Source: Catellatospora sp. IY07-71
Lineage (GTDB): Bacteria > Actinomycetota > Actinomycetes > Mycobacteriales > Micromonosporaceae
Reading direction: 5' to 3'
DNA: 64,000 nucleotides
NCBI RefSeq assembly: GCF_018326265.1
Contig: NZ_AP023360.1
Coordinates: forward strand, 4,249,501 to 4,313,500
In this document: positions 15,591-23,690 of the stretch, piece by piece
Numbering within the stretch: the stretch's first letter is position 1
Layout: the number at the start of each line of letters is the position of its first letter
Made by a program: the position numbers and the translations under genes
The notes under the pieces: model-generated
What the model saw: the letters and a program-made list of their open reading frames with translations, nothing else
Database searches by the model: none
Told to the model about the DNA's origin: nothing

Positions 15591-15989
15591 TCAGCCGGTG
15601 CGCAACCAGTCCCGCACCGACTGCATGGAGTCGAAGTACGCCGTGGGGAACGTCGCCGGTCCCTCGGGTGAGGGTTCGGCCTCGGCCGCCTCGGCGGGGC
15701 GCATCAGAACCGCCAGCTTCGCCACGCCCGCCCGGTCGAAGCAGGGCGTGACGTTGCTGTCGTACCACCCGTCGAAGTCGGCGTCCGGGCGGTGGTGCAG
15801 GTCGCGCGCGTCGACCACGACGTACTTCGTCGGCACCTGCTCGGCGGTCTGCGCGAAGCGGGCCATCAGCGCCTTGAAGTCGGCCTCGCTGATGTGGTCG
15901 GTCGCCGGGGACCAGGTCAGCTCCAGCAGGCCGACTCCGCCGTCGTGGCTGATGGTGCCGTATTCGTCATGGTAGATCGAGTTCGACAT
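15591..15989 (-). CDS. Unknown soluble protein, SpoIIAA/STAS-like in pattern
   Basis: A 132-residue acidic protein, alternating beta and alpha in pattern, with TKYVVVDARDLHHRPD as the most conserved-looking stretch. The layout (strand-rich N-terminus, VVVD core, terminal helix DSMQSVRDWL) recalls the SpoIIAA-like/STAS fold, but I do not recognise the family firmly. No signal peptide or membrane helix is seen. Its start lies inside the end of the upstream SDR gene (23-bp overlap), so the two form an operon that ends in the hairpin at 15524-15567. Confidence 0.6.
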   Translation of the reverse strand: MSNSIYHDEYGTISHDGGVGLLELTWSPATDHISEADFKALMARFAQTAEQVPTKYVVVDARDLHHRPDADFDGWYDSNVTPCFDRAGVAKLAVLMRPAEAAEAEPSPEGPATFPTAYFDSMQSVRDWLRTG

Positions 15990-16752
15990 GGCGCTCCCTT
16001 CCGTGCTCGCGGTGCGCCGCGACGCTCTCGCTGAGCCCCTGCTCGCCGCCGCTGACCTCGACGATCTGCCCGGTCACGGCGCTGGAGGCGTCCGCGCACA
16101 GCCACGCCACGGTGGCGGCGACCTCGTCCACCGTCACCGGCCGGCCCAGCGCGTTCGCGTGGTACATCGGTCCCGTGGACAGGCGGGTGGCCCGCACGTG
16201 GTTGACCCGGATGCCGTTCGGGCCGTACTCGCTGGCCATGCTGCGGGCCAGGGCCTCCAGCGCGCCCGCGACCGCGCCCAGCGCGCCGGTGTGCGGGCGG
16301 CCGCTGCTGCCGTTGGTGGAGGCGATCGTGACGATCGAGCCGCGCCCCGCCGGGACCATCACGCGGGCCGCCTCGCGCGAGGTCAGGAACTGTGCGCCGA
16401 CCACCTCGCCCAGCACGTCGGTGAACACCGCCGGGTCCAGCTCGCGGTAGGGCACGCCCACGCCCGCGCTGTTGGCGGGCACCTCGAAGCCGTTGAAGGA
16501 CGCGTCGAGCGGGCCCTTGGAGACGACCGCGTTGACGTATTCGCGTACGTGATAAGGGTCGGTCGGATCGACCGTGGCCGAATGCGCCTCGCCGCCGTCG
16601 GCCCGGATCTTCTCGGCGAGCGCCTCCACCGCCTCGGTGTCCAGCCCGCTGACCCAGACCTCGGCGCCCTGCCGTGCCAGGTGGCGGGCGACCGTCTCGC
16701 CGAGCTTCTCGTCGGCCGCGAAGACCGTCGCGCGTTTGCCGGAGAGCATCAT
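15967..16752 (-). CDS. SDR-fold protein without the catalytic Tyr-Lys pair
   Basis: A 261-residue Rossmann-fold protein of the short-chain dehydrogenase/reductase superfamily, recognisable by SIVTIASTNGSSG, ASEYGPNGIRVNHVRAT and the C-terminal VAATVAWLCADASSAVTGQI. The usual TGxxxGxG cofactor loop is replaced by FAADEKLGET, and the catalytic YxxxK segment aligns with GALGAVAGAL, so both Tyr and Lys are missing. It is likely a non-enzymatic or highly divergent member. A strong GGAGGGGACGAGG precedes the two adjacent ATG codons. It is divergent from the GH3 gene and overlaps the downstream unknown gene. Confidence 0.75.
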   Translation of the reverse strand: MMLSGKRATVFAADEKLGETVARHLARQGAEVWVSGLDTEAVEALAEKIRADGGEAHSATVDPTDPYHVREYVNAVVSKGPLDASFNGFEVPANSAGVGVPYRELDPAVFTDVLGEVVGAQFLTSREAARVMVPAGRGSIVTIASTNGSSGRPHTGALGAVAGALEALARSMASEYGPNGIRVNHVRATRLSTGPMYHANALGRPVTVDEVAATVAWLCADASSAVTGQIVEVSGGEQGLSESVAAHREHGRERHVELDLP

Positions 16753-16877
16753 CCTCGTCCCCTCCCGCGGGGCCAGCGGGCGCGCTGCCGCACGCCTCCC
16801 TCACCGGAATCGTGCCACGGCACCAGCGCCTGTCATGGCTTCTTTTCAAGTATGTGAATGTCCCGTAAGCTGCTCTC

Positions 16878-16889
16878 GGGAGCGCTCCC
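16878..16889 (+). promoter_or_regulatory. CebR/CelR-type box GGGAGCGCTCCC
   Basis: A perfect 12-bp palindrome, followed by A, matches the TGGGAGCGCTCCCA operator known for the LacI-family cellobiose repressors CelR (Thermobifida) and CebR (Streptomyces) at 13 of 14 positions. It lies about 140 bp upstream of the GH3 start. No CebR gene is in the window. Confidence 0.7.
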
Positions 16890-17029
16890 ATTGGCGACAC
16901 CGGGCACCGCCGAGCGCACCGTCACCCGCCGTCGCGGCCGCCGATCAGGGCCGTGGCCGGGCGACCCACCGCGGCGGGCCCGGTCCTCCGGCGTCCCGCC
17001 TGTCTCCCCGTACCGGAACAGGAATGGAC

Positions 17030-19765
17030 ATGAAGCTCCTGCGCCTGGGCGTGCTCACCGGCACGCTGCTCGCGACCCTCGCCGTGGCGCCGCCCGCCGG
17101 CGCCGCCGCGCTGCCGTACCAGGACCCGGCCCTGCCCGTGGCCACCCGCGTCGCCGACCTGATGTCGCGCCTGACGCTGGACGAGAAGCTCGGCCAGATG
17201 ACCCAGGCCGAACGCGCCTCCGTCAGCAACTCCGACATCACGCAGTACCGGCTCGGTTCGGTGCTGTCCGGCGGCGGCTCCGCGCCCGGCTCGAACAACG
17301 CCACCGGGTGGGCGGACATGACCGACGGTTTCCAGAACGCCGCGCTGGCCACCCCGCTGGGCATCCCGCTGCTGTACGGCGCCGACGCCGTGCACGGCCA
17401 CAACAACGTGGTCGGCGCGACGATCTTCCCGCACAACATCGGCCTGGGCGCGACCCGCGACCCCGATCTGGTCCAGCAGATCGGCCGCGCGGTCGCCGAG
17501 GAGGTCACCGCGACCGGCGTCGACTGGGACTTCGCGCCCTGCCTGTGCGTGGCCCGCAACGACCGCTGGGGGCGCACCTACGAGTCCTTCGGCGAGAAGC
17601 CCGAGCTGGTCAGCTCGATGGCGACCATCGTCACGGGCCTGCAGGGCAGCTCGCTCGGCGGCACCGCGTCGGTGCTGGCCACGGCCAAGCACTACCTCGG
17701 CGACGGCGGCACCACCAGCGGCACCGACCAGGGCAACACCCAGCTGTCCGAGGCCGAGCTGCGCGCGATCCACCTGCCGCCGTTCCAGGCCGCGATCCAG
17801 CGCGGCGTCGGCTCGGTGATGATCTCCTACAGCAGCTGGAACGGCAGCAAGCTGCACGGCAACCAGTACCTGATCACCACCGTGCTCAAGGGCGAGCTGG
17901 GCTTCTCCGGCATCGTCGTCTCCGACTGGAACGGCATCGACCAGATCGACGGCGCCACCGGCATGAGCGCCACGGACGTACGCAGCGCGGTCAACGCGGG
18001 CATCGACATGGTCATGGTGCCCACCGCCTGGAAGTCGTTCATCGACCTGCTGCGCGCGGAGGTCAACGCGGGCCGCGTCAGCACCTCGCGCGTCGACGAC
18101 GCGGTGCGCCGCATCCTGACCAAGAAGTTCGAGCTGGGCCTGTTCGAGCGGCCGCTCGCCGACCGCTCGTTCCTGTCCACGTTCGGCGGCTCGGCGCACC
18201 GCGCCCTGGCCCGCCAGGCCGTCGCCAAGTCGCAGGTCGTGCTCAAGAACGCGGGCAACGTGCTGCCGATCGCGCCCTCCGGCGGCAAGATCTTCGTGGC
18301 CGGGCGGCACGCCGACAACATCGGCCTGCAGAGCGGCGGCTGGACCGTCTCCTGGCAGGGCTCGTCCGGCAACACCACCCCCGGCACCACGATCCTGCAG
18401 GGCATCCGCAACACCGTCGGCTCCGGCGCCACCGTCACGTACAACGCGAGCGGCAGCGGCATCGACAGCTCGTACCGGGTCGCCATCGCGGTCGTCGGCG
18501 AGCAGCCGTACGCCGAGGGCCAGGGCGACCGCCCCAGCGGCATGGGCCTGGACAGCACCGACCTGAACACGCTCACCACACTGCGCAACTCCGGTGTGCC
18601 GGTCGTGGTCGTACTCGTCTCCGGCCGCCCGCTGGACATCGCGTCGCAGCTCGGCACCTGGAACGGCCTCGTCGCCGCCTGGCTGCCGGGCACCGAGGGC
18701 CAGGGCGTGGCCGACGTGCTGTTCGGTGCCGTGCAGCCGACCGGCAAGCTGCCGATGACCTGGATGAGCAGCGCGAGCCAGCAGCCCATCAACGACGGCG
18801 ACGGCAAGACGCCGCTGTTCGCGTACGGCTACGGCCTGTCCTACGGCGCTCCGGCCGACACCACGCCACCCGCCACCCCGGGCACGCCGACCGCCTCGAA
18901 CGTGACCGCCTCCTCGGCCACCCTGTCCTGGACGGCCTCCACCGACAACGTCGGCGTCACCGGATACGAGGTGGTCCGCGTCGCCGGCACGGGGGAGACC
19001 GTGCTCGCCTCGCCCAGCGCCAACACGGCGACGCTCACCGGCCTGTCCGCCTCGACCGCGTACACCTTCGCGGTGTACGCCAAGGACGCCGCCGGCAACC
19101 GGTCCACCCGCTCGGGCACCGTCAACGTGGCCACGTCCCCCGGCGCCGACGGGTATCCGCCGACGATTCCGGCGAACCTGACCGCGTCGAACGTCACGAG
19201 CAGCGCCGCGACGCTGACCTGGACCGCATCGACCGACGACACCGGCGTCACCGGGTACGACGTGCTCCGCGCCGTGGGCCCCAGCGGCGGCACGTTCACC
19301 CAGATCGGCACGGCGACCGGGACCACCTACACGGCCACCGGCCTGCAGCCGTCGGGCACGTACCGCTTCTACGTCCGGGCCCGCGACGCGGCCGGCAACG
19401 TCTCCGCGGGCTCCAACACCGTCGTGGTGACCACCGGCAGCAGCGGCGGCACGTGCCGGGTCGGCTGGGTGCCGAACACCTGGGGCAACGGCTTCACCGC
19501 CAACGTCACCATCTACAACCTCGGCACGACGACGATCAACGGCTGGACGCTGACCTGGACCTTCAGCGGCAACCAGCAGGTCACCAGCGCCTGGAACGCC
19601 ACCGTCACCCAGTCCGGCGCGGCGGTCACCGCCCGCGACGTCGGCTGGAACGGCACCATCGCCCCGAACGGCAACGCCCAGTTCGGCTTCCAGGGCACCT
19701 ACTCCGGCACCAACGGCACCCCCACCCTCTTCACCCTCAACAACACCCCCTGTGTCGTCTCCTGA
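17030..19765 (+). CDS. Secreted GH3 beta-glucosidase with two FN3 and a CBM2
   Basis: A 911-residue secreted enzyme. A signal peptide (residues 1-28, ending PPAGAAA) is followed by GH3 N- and C-terminal domains (about 30-600). KHYLGDGGTTSGTDQGN and the nucleophile Asp in GIVVSDWNGID (about residue 300) resemble the exo-1,3/1,4-beta-glucanase branch of GH3. Two fibronectin type III domains follow (about 610-695 and 705-800), then a C-terminal CBM2 (about 805-911) with the Trp-rich pattern and a Cys near each end, which targets cellulose. ATG at 17030 is chosen over 17024 because AGGA lies 6 nt upstream. The CebR-type box upstream predicts induction by cellobiose. A paired AAGGGCACCTT repeat follows the stop. 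Confidence 0.9.
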   Translation: MKLLRLGVLTGTLLATLAVAPPAGAAALPYQDPALPVATRVADLMSRLTLDEKLGQMTQAERASVSNSDITQYRLGSVLSGGGSAPGSNNATGWADMTDGFQNAALATPLGIPLLYGADAVHGHNNVVGATIFPHNIGLGATRDPDLVQQIGRAVAEEVTATGVDWDFAPCLCVARNDRWGRTYESFGEKPELVSSMATIVTGLQGSSLGGTASVLATAKHYLGDGGTTSGTDQGNTQLSEAELRAIHLPPFQAAIQRGVGSVMISYSSWNGSKLHGNQYLITTVLKGELGFSGIVVSDWNGIDQIDGATGMSATDVRSAVNAGIDMVMVPTAWKSFIDLLRAEVNAGRVSTSRVDDAVRRILTKKFELGLFERPLADRSFLSTFGGSAHRALARQAVAKSQVVLKNAGNVLPIAPSGGKIFVAGRHADNIGLQSGGWTVSWQGSSGNTTPGTTILQGIRNTVGSGATVTYNASGSGIDSSYRVAIAVVGEQPYAEGQGDRPSGMGLDSTDLNTLTTLRNSGVPVVVVLVSGRPLDIASQLGTWNGLVAAWLPGTEGQGVADVLFGAVQPTGKLPMTWMSSASQQPINDGDGKTPLFAYGYGLSYGAPADTTPPATPGTPTASNVTASSATLSWTASTDNVGVTGYEVVRVAGTGETVLASPSANTATLTGLSASTAYTFAVYAKDAAGNRSTRSGTVNVATSPGADGYPPTIPANLTASNVTSSAATLTWTASTDDTGVTGYDVLRAVGPSGGTFTQIGTATGTTYTATGLQPSGTYRFYVRARDAAGNVSAGSNTVVVTTGSSGGTCRVGWVPNTWGNGFTANVTIYNLGTTTINGWTLTWTFSGNQQVTSAWNATVTQSGAAVTARDVGWNGTIAPNGNAQFGFQGTYSGTNGTPTLFTLNNTPCVVS

Positions 19766-19767
19766 CA

Positions 19768-19821
19768 GGAAAGGAAGGGCACCTTCTTAACGCTTTCCGT
19801 AGAAGAAGGTGCCCTTCTTAA
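19768..19821. repeat. AAGGGCACCTT paired repeat, copy 2
   Basis: Unit AGGAAGGGCACCTTCTTAA (19772-19790) and a second, inverted unit AAGAAGGTGCCCTTCTTAA (19803-19821) flank CGCTTTCCGTAG. The spacer is nearly the same as in the copy at 8524-8575. Confidence 0.8.
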
Positions 19822-19848
19822 CCTCGCCCGGTGGTGGCCGGGTGGGTT

Positions 19849-19909
19849 GATCGGTGTCTCGTGTCAGAAAGTGCGGTCTGGCCTTGCTTTCTGACACGAG
19901 ACGCCGATC
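19849..19909. repeat. GATC-bounded palindrome, family B copy 2
   Basis: GATCGGTGTCTCGTGTCAGA at the left pairs with a right arm ending GACGCCGATC. This is the best-preserved copy of the family. It lies in the 3' region between the convergent GH3 gene and the unknown gene at 19954. Confidence 0.8.
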
Positions 19910-19953
19910 AAGTCCACGCGTGAGCCGATCCGCCGCGCGTCAGCTGATTCACC

Positions 19954-20490
19954 TCAGCCGAGCATGGACTCGTAGACGTCGCCGGCGTCGGAGACGGGGC
20001 GGTAGCGCTCGTCGGCGGCCGACTCGTGCAGCACCGGCAGCAGGCCCTCGGCCGGCGGCAGGTCCAGCGCGGCCCGCAGCCGGGCCCGGTCCTCGTCCAG
20101 CTCGGGCCAGTCCTCCCGGATCTCGCTGTCCGCGAACGCGAGCCACTCCCGCAGCGCGCCCCCGTCACCGAGCGGCATCGACGTCGCGTCGTGCAGGCTG
20201 GACAGCCCCACCACCAGCGCCAGCGCGGTACGCAGATCAGGCGCGATCAGCCCGCCCTCGCCCTCGGAGCCGGCGTACACCACCGGCCTGCTCGCCGCGG
20301 GCGGCCCCGCCAGCAGGAACGCCCCGCCGGACGCGTCCCCCGCGATCATCTCCAGCGCCCCGCCGTCGGGCAGCGCGATCACCTCGGCGGGCCCGCCGGC
20401 GGCGCGCTCCAGATCGAAGTCGAACCGCACCAGCATCTCCGCGATCCCGGCGTCCGCGCGAATGGCGCGCAGCAGCTCCTCATCACTCAT
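19954..20490 (-). CDS. Unknown soluble acidic protein
   Basis: A 178-residue protein rich in Glu/Asp with no signal peptide or membrane helix. It has a central strand-rich part (GGALEMIAGDASGGAFLLAG) and helices such as DLRTALALVVGLSSLHD. The overall pattern resembles SUKH/SMI1-type proteins found in toxin-immunity settings, but that match is weak and no toxin gene is adjacent. It is a single gene with GATC-type repeats on both sides. Confidence 0.6.
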   Translation of the reverse strand: MSDEELLRAIRADAGIAEMLVRFDFDLERAAGGPAEVIALPDGGALEMIAGDASGGAFLLAGPPAASRPVVYAGSEGEGGLIAPDLRTALALVVGLSSLHDATSMPLGDGGALREWLAFADSEIREDWPELDEDRARLRAALDLPPAEGLLPVLHESAADERYRPVSDAGDVYESMLG

Positions 20491-20543
20491 CCCCGCACCC
20501 TAGATCCCGCCCCTGTCAAAGCGGCCTCACCCAAGATCACGTC

Positions 20544-20610
20544 GATCTTGCGCGAAGTGTTGCCCTTATGCCCTTTTGGAGTGTGTCGTCGGCACAGTAC
20601 GCGCAAGATC
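20544..20610. repeat. GATC-bounded palindrome, family D copy 1
   Basis: It begins GATCTTGCGCGAAGTGTTGC and ends GCGCAAGATC. The first 28 bases match the reverse complement of the copy at 57437-57503 nearly base for base. Confidence 0.8.
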
Positions 20611-20647
20611 GGCGCGGGAGAGGGGCGGGCGGGGGGTTAGGGCGGGG

Positions 20648-21049
20648 TTAGGGGCGGGGGAGGATTTGGAGAGTTTCGGTGCCCTCGCGGAGGGCGCGGC
20701 CCACGGTGCAGTGGTTTTCGTGGACTCGGTGGGCCACGGCTTCGAAGACTTCGCGGGCCTTGTCGTCGCCGGGGGGTAGTTCGATCTCATAGGTGGCGGT
20801 GATGGGGCCGAGCTTGGTGGGGCCGAGCTTTTCGGCGTCTACCTGGACGGCGAGTTTGAGCAGGCGGTGGCCGCGTTTGGCGGTCAGGGGCTCGATGGTG
20901 ACGATCTCGCAACCGCCGAGCGCGACCAGCAGCAGCTCGACGGGGGAGAAGACACCCTCCTGATCGGAACTGCCCACGGCGACCGAGGCGCCCCGCTCGT
21001 TGGTCGCCAGGAAACCGTCCTCGGTGCGCTCGACCCGTACCTTTGCCAT
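20648..21049 (-). CDS. OsmC-family peroxiredoxin-like protein
   Basis: A 133-residue protein of the OsmC/Ohr superfamily. The two active Cys are visible in LLLVALGGCEIVTIEPL (about residue 43) and HENHCTVGRAL (about residue 113), in the CEIVT and HCTVGRAL contexts of the YhfA/OsmC branch. Such proteins reduce organic hydroperoxides. ATG at 21049 (MAKVRVERTE) is preferred over 21058, because a TAGCAT -10 element lies 7 nt upstream, giving a leaderless start. A GATC-type palindrome follows the gene. Confidence 0.88.
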   Translation of the reverse strand: MAKVRVERTEDGFLATNERGASVAVGSSDQEGVFSPVELLLVALGGCEIVTIEPLTAKRGHRLLKLAVQVDAEKLGPTKLGPITATYEIELPPGDDKAREVFEAVAHRVHENHCTVGRALREGTETLQILPRP

Positions 21050-21083
21050 GATCGCCATGCTACCGGCGCGGACGCGCCCGCGG

Positions 21084-21659
21084 TCAGGGGTAGATCTTCC
21101 GGCCCTCGGCGAGCATGGTGACGAACCCGGCGATGCGGCGGGCGCGGGTCTCGGGGCGCTTGGCCTCGTGTACGCGGTGCAGGATCGAGTAGCGGTTGGT
21201 GCGGTCGAGGGTGGCGAAGAAGGCCGCCGCGGCGGGGTCGGCGGCGATCGCGGCGGCCAGGTCGGCGGGGACCTCGGCGGTGCGCGGGCTGTCGTACGCC
21301 GCGTCCCAGCGCCCGTCCGCCTTGGCCCGCTCGATCTCGGCGAGCCCGGCCGGGCGCATCCGGCCCAGCTCGATCAGCGCCGCGACCTTCTCCCGGTTGA
21401 CCTTCGACCAGCGGCTGCGCGCCCGGCGCGGGGTGAACTTCTGCACCCAGTGGGTGTCGTCGAGCCCCGCCTTCTGCCCGTCGATCCAGCCGTGGCACAG
21501 CGCCACGTCCAGCGCCTGGGGGTAGTCGAGGGCGACCACGCCGGGGCGCTTCCTGGCCAGCTTGAGCCAGACACCGGGGCTGTCGGCGGGCTGCGCGGCG
21601 AGCCACTGCTCGAAGTCCTCGGCCGAGGCGAAGGACAGGGTGGGGAGGTCGGCGGCCAT
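21084..21659 (-). CDS. YdeI/OmpD-associated family protein
   Basis: A 191-residue protein with the family's landmarks: VWLKLARKRPGVVALDYPQA, LDVALCHGWIDGQKAGLDDT, FTPRRARSRWSKVNREKV and a C-terminal RRIAGFVTMLAEGRKIYP. The family is widespread in actinobacteria and linked loosely to stress or antimicrobial peptide tolerance; the biochemical role is not known. ATG at 21659 is used. A TTG at 21671 would add four residues. It lies 34 bp upstream of the osmC-like gene on the same strand, but that gene has its own promoter element. Confidence 0.82.
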   Translation of the reverse strand: MAADLPTLSFASAEDFEQWLAAQPADSPGVWLKLARKRPGVVALDYPQALDVALCHGWIDGQKAGLDDTHWVQKFTPRRARSRWSKVNREKVAALIELGRMRPAGLAEIERAKADGRWDAAYDSPRTAEVPADLAAAIAADPAAAAFFATLDRTNRYSILHRVHEAKRPETRARRIAGFVTMLAEGRKIYP

Positions 21660-21716
21660 CCCGGCAGTCAAGCACGAGGGTCCGACAGGAGCCCGCCGCC
21701 GGAGGCGAGGGGTTAA

Positions 21717-22696
21717 GAGCGACCGGCATTAGGTGCGGACCTGGACAGGTAGCCGGTCGCGGGTAGCAAACAGGCACGGGACTTATCGATCATTGGAGTT
21801 CTCTACGCTTCAATGACAGGAGTCCCGTGCCTGCGCTGCCATCATCGCTGCTGACCCCGATCTGGGTCCAGTTCGCCGCACTGCTGCCCGACCGGCCCGA
21901 ATACGACCCCGCACACCCGCTGGGCTGCCACCGCCGCCGCATCCCCGACCAGGTCGTCTTCGAACACGTCATCCACGCCCTGGTCCACGGCTCGGGCTAC
22001 GAACGCATCGCCGGCCCAGGATGCTCCGACCGCACCATCCGCCGCCGCCTGGCCGACTGGGCCAGCGCAGGCCTCGCCCAGCAACTGCACGCCCTGACCC
22101 TGGCCGCCTACGACAACATGATCGGCCTACAGCTGCACGACATCGCCGTCGACGGCGCGCTCACCAAAGCACCCTGCGGCGGAGACCGCGCCGGACGCTC
22201 CCCGGTCGACCGCGGCAAAGGCGGCCTCAAACGCTCCACCGGCACCGAAGCCGCCGGCATACCCCTGGCCGTGATCTCCGCCCCCGCCAACCGCAACGAC
22301 AACGCCCTGCTGGAAGCCACCCTCGACACCGCCACCCAACAGACAGGCCCCCTGCCCGACGACGTCACCGTGCACCTGGACCGCGCCTACGACAACACCC
22401 CCACCCGCCAGCGCCTGCACGACCGCGGCCTGCACGGCCAGATCGCCCGCAAAGGCCTCCCCGCCCCCATCCAGGTCGGCAAACGCTGGGTGGTGGAACG
22501 CACCCACTCATGGATGAACGGCTACGGCAAGATCCGCCGCTGCACCGAACGCAACGCGCAGGTCGTGGACTTCTACCTCTACCTGGCAGCAGCCCTGATC
22601 ACCACACGCCAACTCATCCGACAAGCCCGCCCCCGCTACCGCTGGGACGGCCGTCCCACCACCCGACGCCTCAAATGAACCTATTGCCGGTCGCTC
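21717..22696 (+). mobile_element. IS5-family insertion sequence, complete
   Basis: A 980-bp element bounded by 17-bp terminal inverted repeats, left GAGCGACCGGCATTAGG (21717-21733) and right with one mismatch ending at 22696. It is flanked by a 3-bp direct repeat TAA (21714-21716 and 22697-22699). It carries one transposase gene. Joining the flanks across one TAA recreates a GGTTAAGAAGGTGCCCTTCC sequence that matches the dispersed repeat seen elsewhere, so the insertion hit one arm of that repeat. Confidence 0.9.
21827..22678 (+). CDS. IS5-family transposase (DDE type)
   Basis: A 283-residue transposase in one uninterrupted frame. An N-terminal helix-turn-helix region (residues about 30-85, with YERIAGPGCSDRTIRRRLA) precedes the DDE core: first Asp in LHDIAVDGALTKAP, second in DVTVHLDRAYDN and Glu in WVVERTHSWMNGYGKIRRC. 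All catalytic residues are present, so the element may still be active. The start is GTG at 21827. It fills most of the element between its inverted repeats. Confidence 0.92.
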   Translation: MPALPSSLLTPIWVQFAALLPDRPEYDPAHPLGCHRRRIPDQVVFEHVIHALVHGSGYERIAGPGCSDRTIRRRLADWASAGLAQQLHALTLAAYDNMIGLQLHDIAVDGALTKAPCGGDRAGRSPVDRGKGGLKRSTGTEAAGIPLAVISAPANRNDNALLEATLDTATQQTGPLPDDVTVHLDRAYDNTPTRQRLHDRGLHGQIARKGLPAPIQVGKRWVVERTHSWMNGYGKIRRCTERNAQVVDFYLYLAAALITTRQLIRQARPRYRWDGRPTTRRLK

Positions 22697-22746
22697 TAAG
22701 AAGGTGCCCTTCCTATACGTATAACGATAAGAAGGTGCCCTTCCTT
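22697..22746. repeat. AAGGGCACCTT paired repeat, copy 3, split by the IS
   Basis: TAAGAAGGTGCCCTTCC (22697-22713) and a second identical unit (22729-22745) are separated by TATACGTATAACGA. The missing GGT before the first unit is found on the other side of the IS at 21711-21713. Confidence 0.8.
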
Positions 22747-22788
22747 CGGGGATGTGTGAGAAGGGTGGGGCTCGGGTATAGCGACCCC

Positions 22789-23433
22789 ATGCTCAGCGAG
22801 ATCAGTGCAGAGCTCCTGGAGACGATGAAACGCGCCGCCAGCGTGCTACGCCGCGCCGAGGTCCCGTTCGCCCTGGCGGGCGGTTTCGCCGTGTACGCGC
22901 GCGGTGGCACCTCCAGTGAGCATGACGTGGACTTCATGATCCGCGAAGAGGACGTCGAGCGGACGCTCGAGGCGATGGCGCAGGAGGGTTTCCGCACCGA
23001 GCGCCCGCCCGAGGACTGGCTCGTCAAGGTGTACGACGAGGACCGGCTCGTCGATCTGATCTTCCGGCCGGTGCAGCGCCAGGTCACCGAGGAGGTGCTG
23101 GCGGAGAGTTCGATCGTGCCGGTCGGCGCGCTGCACATCCCCGTGCTGTCGGCGACCATGCTGATGGAGCACAAGCTGCTGGCGTTCTCCCAGCACCACT
23201 GCGACTTCGCGCGGGCGCTGCCGGTGGCCCGTTCGCTGCGCGAGCAGATCGACTGGGACCAGGTGCGCCACGACACCGAGCACTCGGTGTACGCCAAGGC
23301 GTGTCTCTACCTGCTGAGCCTCCTGGAGATCATCCCGCGGGAGTACGCGCCGCAGCCGGGCGAGCAGGCGGTGAAGCCGAAGAGGGAGCAGGCGGGAGTG
23401 CCTGCCGGAGCGAACGGGACGGGTGCGTGGTGA
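22789..23433 (+). CDS. Nucleotidyltransferase-fold protein
   Basis: A 214-residue protein of the minimal nucleotidyltransferase superfamily. The signature is FALAGGFAVYARGGTSSEHD followed by VDFMI (about residues 26-52), giving the GG and DxD metal site. The rest is helical, with VKVYDEDRLVDLIFRP carrying the third acidic residue. The role is unknown; relatives include toxins of the AbiEii/MenA type, but no cognate antitoxin is seen. A TATAGC -10 lies 6 nt before the ATG, so the start is probably leaderless. The stop overlaps the next start (GTGA), which begins a three-gene operon. Confidence 0.82.
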   Translation: MLSEISAELLETMKRAASVLRRAEVPFALAGGFAVYARGGTSSEHDVDFMIREEDVERTLEAMAQEGFRTERPPEDWLVKVYDEDRLVDLIFRPVQRQVTEEVLAESSIVPVGALHIPVLSATMLMEHKLLAFSQHHCDFARALPVARSLREQIDWDQVRHDTEHSVYAKACLYLLSLLEIIPREYAPQPGEQAVKPKREQAGVPAGANGTGAW

Positions 23434-23690
23434 GCGAGGCCAGGATCTCCGACGAGTACGCCGACGCCGCGGTCCACCGCATGCTGACCGAGGACGGCGC
23501 GATCTGCGAGCAGGGCATCGAGGTCATCCGCCGGGACAGCCTGATCGTGCTGCGCGGGCAGGTGGAGAGCGCCGCCCGGCGGGATGCGATCGCCGTGCGG
23601 GTGGCCGCCGAGTTCCCCGATCGGCACGTGCAGAACGACATCGTGGTGACCACGGTCGCGGCACCGCCCGAGCCGGAGGTGATCTCGTGA
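23430..23690 (+). CDS. BON-domain protein
   Basis: An 86-residue protein that is essentially one BON domain (alpha-beta-beta-alpha-beta pattern, with IEVIRRDSLIVLRGQVESAA and the conserved Gly). BON domains bind phospholipids or act as sensors. No signal peptide is present, so it is probably cytoplasmic. GTG at 23430 overlaps the stop of the nucleotidyltransferase gene, and its own stop overlaps the phosphoesterase start by GTGA, so all three are translationally coupled. Confidence 0.82.
   Translation: MSEARISDEYADAAVHRMLTEDGAICEQGIEVIRRDSLIVLRGQVESAARRDAIAVRVAAEFPDRHVQNDIVVTTVAAPPEPEVIS

Noticed and set aside
16858-19821. 987-codon open frame overlapping the GH3 gene on the same strand
   Set aside because: Its translation is almost entirely Arg/Pro/His/Gly-rich, as expected for the alternative frame of a high-GC gene, while the GH3 frame has all domain motifs.
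21714-22699. Considered whether the IS is a composite or truncated element
   Set aside because: Both terminal inverted repeats, the TAA duplication and a full DDE transposase are present, so it is a simple complete element.
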